NCBI GenBank assembly: GCA_963814905.1
Contig: CAWFEM010000014.1
Location: forward strand, 186,001-250,000
DNA: 64,000 nucleotides
DNA from: DASWJZ01 sp963814905
GTDB taxonomy: Bacteria; Pseudomonadota; Alphaproteobacteria; Rhizobiales; Afifellaceae
Direction of reading: 5' to 3'
The stretch's first letter is position 1, and the number at the start of each line of letters is the position of its first letter. The translations under genes were made by a program, and so were the position numbers. Below are positions 60,927 to 64,000 of the stretch, in pieces. The notes beneath the pieces are model-generated. The model saw only the letters and a list, made by a program, of their open reading frames with translations. It did no database searches and was not told the DNA's origin.

Positions 60927-61688
60927 ATGTCCGAAGCAACGGCGACAAGCCGCAGGGTCTTCATTACCGGCGGCGGTGCCGGGATAGGCGCCGCGACGGC
61001 GCGGCTCCTGGCGGGGCGTGGATGGCGCGTCGCGCTGCTCGACCGTGACGGCGAAGCGGCGAAGCGCATTGCGGCCGCCATCGGCGGCGAGACGGCGCGG
61101 GGCTATGCCGGTGACGTGACCGACATCGCCTCGGTGGAGGCGGCGCTCGACGACATGGTGAAGGCCTGGGGCGGGCTCGACGATCTCGTCAACAATGCCG
61201 GCATCTGGGACCATGCGCCGCTCTTGGAGCTCAGCAGGGAGCGCTGGCAGAAAGTGATGGACGTCAACTTCTTCGCGCCGATCGAGATATCCAACGCCGC
61301 GGTGCGGCGCATGCAGCCGAACAGCGCCATCGTCAACGTCTCCTCGGTGCTCGGCCAGGTCTCGGCGCCGACGCGGGGGCCGTATTGCGTCTCGAAGAGC
61401 GCCCTCATCAGCCTGACGAAGATGCAGGCGATCGAATGGGCCGAGCGCGGCATCCGCGTCAACGCCATCGCGCCCGGCTACATCATGAACGAGCCGACGC
61501 GGGTGTTGGCCGCCGCCGGCAGCTTCGACGCCTCGGCGATCGAGAAGCGCACGCCCATGGGCCGCATGGGCAGCGAAGAAGAAGTGGCGCAGGGCATCGC
61601 ATACCTGCTCTCGCCCGAGGCGGCGAGCTACGTCACCGGTCACACGCTGGAAGTGAACGGTGGCTGGACTGCCTACGGTTTCCTATAA
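60927..61688 (+). CDS. SDR family oxidoreductase
   Basis: 253 residues. TGGGAGIGAAT cofactor motif, LLDRDG (NAD-type Asp), NNAGIWDHA, Ser in NVSSVLGQVS, YCVSKSAL, and LEVNGGWTAYGFL. ATG 60927 lies eight bases after GGAGG; an ATG two codons earlier is too close to it. First gene of a four-gene unit with a VOC protein, a second SDR and an enolase-superfamily enzyme; together these look like an oxidative pathway for a sugar or sugar acid. Confidence 0.9.
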   Translation: MSEATATSRRVFITGGGAGIGAATARLLAGRGWRVALLDRDGEAAKRIAAAIGGETARGYAGDVTDIASVEAALDDMVKAWGGLDDLVNNAGIWDHAPLLELSRERWQKVMDVNFFAPIEISNAAVRRMQPNSAIVNVSSVLGQVSAPTRGPYCVSKSALISLTKMQAIEWAERGIRVNAIAPGYIMNEPTRVLAAAGSFDASAIEKRTPMGRMGSEEEVAQGIAYLLSPEAASYVTGHTLEVNGGWTAYGFL

Positions 61689-61697
61689 GGCGCGGCG

Positions 61698-62138
61698 ATG
61701 ATCACCGGGTTCAACCATACGAGCTTCACGGTCGTCGACATGGACAAGTCGGTGACGTTCTGGACCGAGATGCTCGGCTTCGAAGCGGCCTCGGTCTCAC
61801 CCCGAGAGGGGCGCTGGCAGGAAGAGGTGACCGGCATTGCCGGCGCGTCGCTCCTGGTCGCCCATCTCTACGGCCATGGCCACCACATCGAGTTCATCCA
61901 ATATCTCACGGGCGCCATCCCTGGCGCGGCCCCGTCGCCGGCCCTTCGCGGCGCCGCCCATGTCTGCCTGGAGACCGGCGACATCGAGCGCACGTGGGAG
62001 GCGCTGATGAAGGCGGGGGCGACGGCGCAGGGGGCAATCTCCAGCGTCACCACCGGCGCCGTCGGCGGCGCGAAGGCAGCCTATATCCGCGATCCGAACG
62101 GCATCCTCATCGAGCTGCTTGAGCTCGCGCCGGCCTGA
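61698..62138 (+). CDS. VOC (glyoxalase/dioxygenase) family protein
   Basis: 146 residues, two beta-alpha-beta-beta-beta units. FNHTSFTVVDMDKSVTFWTEMLGF supplies the first metal His, HHIEFIQYL the Glu/His, AAHVCLETGDI the second half's His and RDPNGILIELLEL the last Glu. Members include glyoxalase I, epimerases and lactoylglutathione-like isomerases. Nine bases after the SDR; in this unit an isomerase or epimerase step is plausible. Confidence 0.85.
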   Translation: MITGFNHTSFTVVDMDKSVTFWTEMLGFEAASVSPREGRWQEEVTGIAGASLLVAHLYGHGHHIEFIQYLTGAIPGAAPSPALRGAAHVCLETGDIERTWEALMKAGATAQGAISSVTTGAVGGAKAAYIRDPNGILIELLELAPA

Positions 62139-62154
62139 GCCAGGAACACGCTTC

Positions 62155-62895
62155 ATGTTCGATTTCTCCAAGCAGACTTTGCTTCTGACCGGAGCCGCCG
62201 GCGGTATCGGGCGGGGGATCGCACAGGAATTCTTCGATAGCGGCGCCAATCTCGTGCTGGCCGATCTGAACGACGAGGCCGCGACTACGTTCGCAGAGAC
62301 TATCGACCCCGGCGGCGAGCGCGCCGAGGCGATGAAGCTGGAAGCGAGCAACCCCGCCGACGTCGAGCGGGTCATTGCGCGATGCCTCGAGCGCTTCGGC
62401 CGGCTCGATTATCTGGTGACCGCGGCGGCGATCTTCGAGGATCATCCGTTCGAGACCATGACCGACGAGGAATGGCACCGCACCGTCGCGGCCAACCTCG
62501 ACAGCGTGTTCTATGCGTGCAGCCGCGCGGCGCCGGCGATGCGGGAAGGCGGCGCCATCGTCAATCTCGCGTCCGAAGCCGCGCATACCGGCGGGAGCCC
62601 GATGCACGCCCATTACGGCGCGACCAAAGCCGGCGTGCTGGCCTTCACCAAGACCATTGCCCGCGAGCTGGCGCCGCGCATTCGCGTCAATGCGGTGTCA
62701 CCCGGCACGATCGACACTCCCATGGTCTCACGCTGGCTGGAGCAGCGGCCCGGTTATGTCGACACGATCCCGATGCGTCGCCTCGGCACGCCCAGGGACG
62801 TCGCTCAAGCAGTTGCATTCCTGTGCAGCAGCGCCGCCGGCTACATCACCGGCACCACCATCCATGTGAACGGCGGCGGCTATGTCGGGGCGTGA
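62155..62895 (+). CDS. SDR family oxidoreductase
   Basis: 246 residues. TGAAGGIGRGI, LADLND (NAD-type), a VTAAAIF in place of NNAG, Ser in NLASEAAHTG, YGATKAGV, and the GGGYVGA end. Second SDR of the unit, 16 bases after the VOC gene with CAGGAACACGC before the ATG. The NNAG replacement is unusual but does not touch catalytic residues. Confidence 0.88.
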   Translation: MFDFSKQTLLLTGAAGGIGRGIAQEFFDSGANLVLADLNDEAATTFAETIDPGGERAEAMKLEASNPADVERVIARCLERFGRLDYLVTAAAIFEDHPFETMTDEEWHRTVAANLDSVFYACSRAAPAMREGGAIVNLASEAAHTGGSPMHAHYGATKAGVLAFTKTIARELAPRIRVNAVSPGTIDTPMVSRWLEQRPGYVDTIPMRRLGTPRDVAQAVAFLCSSAAGYITGTTIHVNGGGYVGA

Positions 62896-63003
62896 ACCGC
62901 AACAACGTGCCGTCCGAGATACCGGAACGGAAGGCAGAATTCTGGAAGCTGGCGAGGAGCCACGCTAAGAAGGTCTTCCGGCAAAGCATGGGGGCCCGAG
63001 GGA

Positions 63004-64000
63004 ATGAGCGCGATCGCGAAGTTCGAAGTCATTCCAATCGCGGCGCCCGACGCGATCGCCGACGATCTCGACGGCACTACCGATACCGTCATCGTCAGGC
63101 TGACCGACGAGGCGGGCCTGACCGGGATCGGCGAGACCGACGCGCCGCCGCATGTGGTGAAGGCGTTCCTCGAGATGCCGACTGCGCATCTCTGGAGCCG
63201 CAACGTCCGGGAGATCCTGATCGGCGCCGATCCCATCGAGGCGACGGGCCTCTGGCAAAAGCTCTATGACGGCACTTTCTGGCCGGGGCGGCGCGGGCTC
63301 GGCATCCATGCGATCTCGGCGATCGACATCGCCCTCTACGACCTTGCGGGGAAGCAGCACAACGTGCCGGCCTATAAGCTCATGGGCGGCGCGCGGCGGG
63401 AGCGGATCAAGCCCTATTGCACGATTTTTCCGGGTCTCGCCCATGGCCGCGGCATCGAGGAGCTGATGACGGAGATCGGCCGGCAGTTCGAGGCGGCGCT
63501 CAATGTCGGCTTCCGCGCGGTGAAGATGGAAGTGCTGTTCTATGACCTCGTCACGGACCGCGAGCTGGTGCAGCTGATCCGGCGCGGGCGCAAGATGCTC
63601 GGCGACGACATCCAGATGGCGGTCGATTTCGGCTATCGTTGGAGCAATTGGCACGATGCGCTGTTCGTGCTCGACCGAATCCGGGATTGCGACATCCTGT
63701 TCGCCGAGGCGACGTTGCAGCACGACGATCTCGACGGCCATGCCGAGCTCGCGGCGCGCTCGCCGATCAGGATCGGCGGCGCGGAAGCCGCGGCGACGCG
63801 CTTCGAGATCCGCGAATGGCTGATGCGCGGCAAGGTAGGCGTGGTGCAGCCCAATATCGGCCGCGGCGGCGGGCTGACCGAGATCCGGCGCATCGCCGAT
63901 CTCTGCGAGCTGATGGGCGCCGAGGTCGTGCCCCATGGCTGGAAGACCGGCATCACCTCGGCGGCCGGGAGGCACTTCCATGCGGCCTGCGCCCCGGCGC
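63004..64000 (+). CDS. Enolase-superfamily (mandelate racemase/muconate lactonizing) enzyme, truncated by window edge
   Basis: 332 residues are visible, open at the 3' end. N-terminal capping domain (IGETDAPPHVVK), then the barrel: FRAVKMEVLF (catalytic Lys region), Asp in MAVDFGYRW, Glu in ILFAEATL and IGGAEAAATRFE as the three metal ligands, and a His in VVPHGWKTG. Pattern fits acid-sugar dehydratases or racemases of the MR/MLE group: abstraction of the proton next to a carboxylate. Fourth gene of the unit; ATG at 63004 with GAGGGA. The end of the barrel is missing, so subgroup cannot be fixed. Confidence 0.88.
   Translation, partial: MSAIAKFEVIPIAAPDAIADDLDGTTDTVIVRLTDEAGLTGIGETDAPPHVVKAFLEMPTAHLWSRNVREILIGADPIEATGLWQKLYDGTFWPGRRGLGIHAISAIDIALYDLAGKQHNVPAYKLMGGARRERIKPYCTIFPGLAHGRGIEELMTEIGRQFEAALNVGFRAVKMEVLFYDLVTDRELVQLIRRGRKMLGDDIQMAVDFGYRWSNWHDALFVLDRIRDCDILFAEATLQHDDLDGHAELAARSPIRIGGAEAAATRFEIREWLMRGKVGVVQPNIGRGGGLTEIRRIADLCELMGAEVVPHGWKTGITSAAGRHFHAACAPA

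Overview
The window is a GC-rich, gene-dense chromosomal segment. It looks alphaproteobacterial, most likely Hyphomicrobiales (rhizobia-like). The signs are LacI/GntR-controlled ribose-type ABC sugar importers, many short-chain dehydrogenases, a TPR/FlgO-type adenylate cyclase, a palindromic intergenic repeat whose translation contains LDPGIHS, and frequent GTG/TTG starts. I found no rRNA, complete tRNA, CRISPR array or transposase. Organism and substrates are inferred from content, not from any search.

Layout. 1-8.9 kb: mixed genes (truncated MFS transporter, YbdK-type ligase, WYL-domain protein, an ABC ATPase with degenerate motifs, SDR, secreted pentapeptide-repeat protein, deoC, GNAT, FkbM methyltransferase). 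9.0-16.4 kb: a catabolic group (KstD-like flavoprotein, SDR, hydroxyisobutyrate-dehydrogenase-like enzyme, aldehyde dehydrogenase, PdxA-family dehydrogenase, LacI regulator); a shared 14-bp LacI-type palindrome lies upstream of both parts. 16.7-31.0 kb: two operons pointing outward from a second LacI gene. The left one encodes a ribose-type ABC importer (permease, binding protein, fused ATPase-permease with a frameshift), an SDR and a small monooxygenase. The right one encodes two hydrolase/lactonase-like enzymes and a run of dehydrogenases. Each starts at a near-identical copy of the same promoter-operator.

31.0-41.7 kb: a sigma-54 regulon. An AcoR-type enhancer-binding activator sits between two transcription units, each preceded by a perfect TGGCAC-N5-TTGC promoter. 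The first has two zinc-type alcohol dehydrogenases and a PRISE-type reductase; the second has a metal-site-altered M24 protein and the E1 alpha, E1 beta and E2 subunits of a 2-oxoacid/acetoin-type dehydrogenase without E3. 41.9-49.1 kb: a small secreted protein, an adenylate cyclase, and a third ribose-type ABC operon divergent from a GntR regulator.

49.2-54.7 kb: glycosyltransferases, a frameshifted FAD monooxygenase and a Cds1-like cysteine desulfhydrase. 54.75-60.75 kb: a compact cassette (tandem-domain protein, NTP_transf_5-type nucleotidyltransferase, GT2, PqqD-like protein, HprK-like kinase, broken GT4) bracketed exactly by direct repeats that look like the 3' end of a tRNA. This is my main candidate for an undescribed system. 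60.9-64.0 kb: SDR, VOC, SDR and an enolase-superfamily enzyme cut by the window edge.

Together most of the window is a sugar/sugar-acid/polyol catabolism district: three importer sets or remnants, about twenty oxidoreductases and four dedicated regulators, with a surface-polymer or peptide-modification cassette inserted in it. Three genes carry clear frameshifts and a fourth is suspected, so assembly indels should be excluded before calling them pseudogenes.
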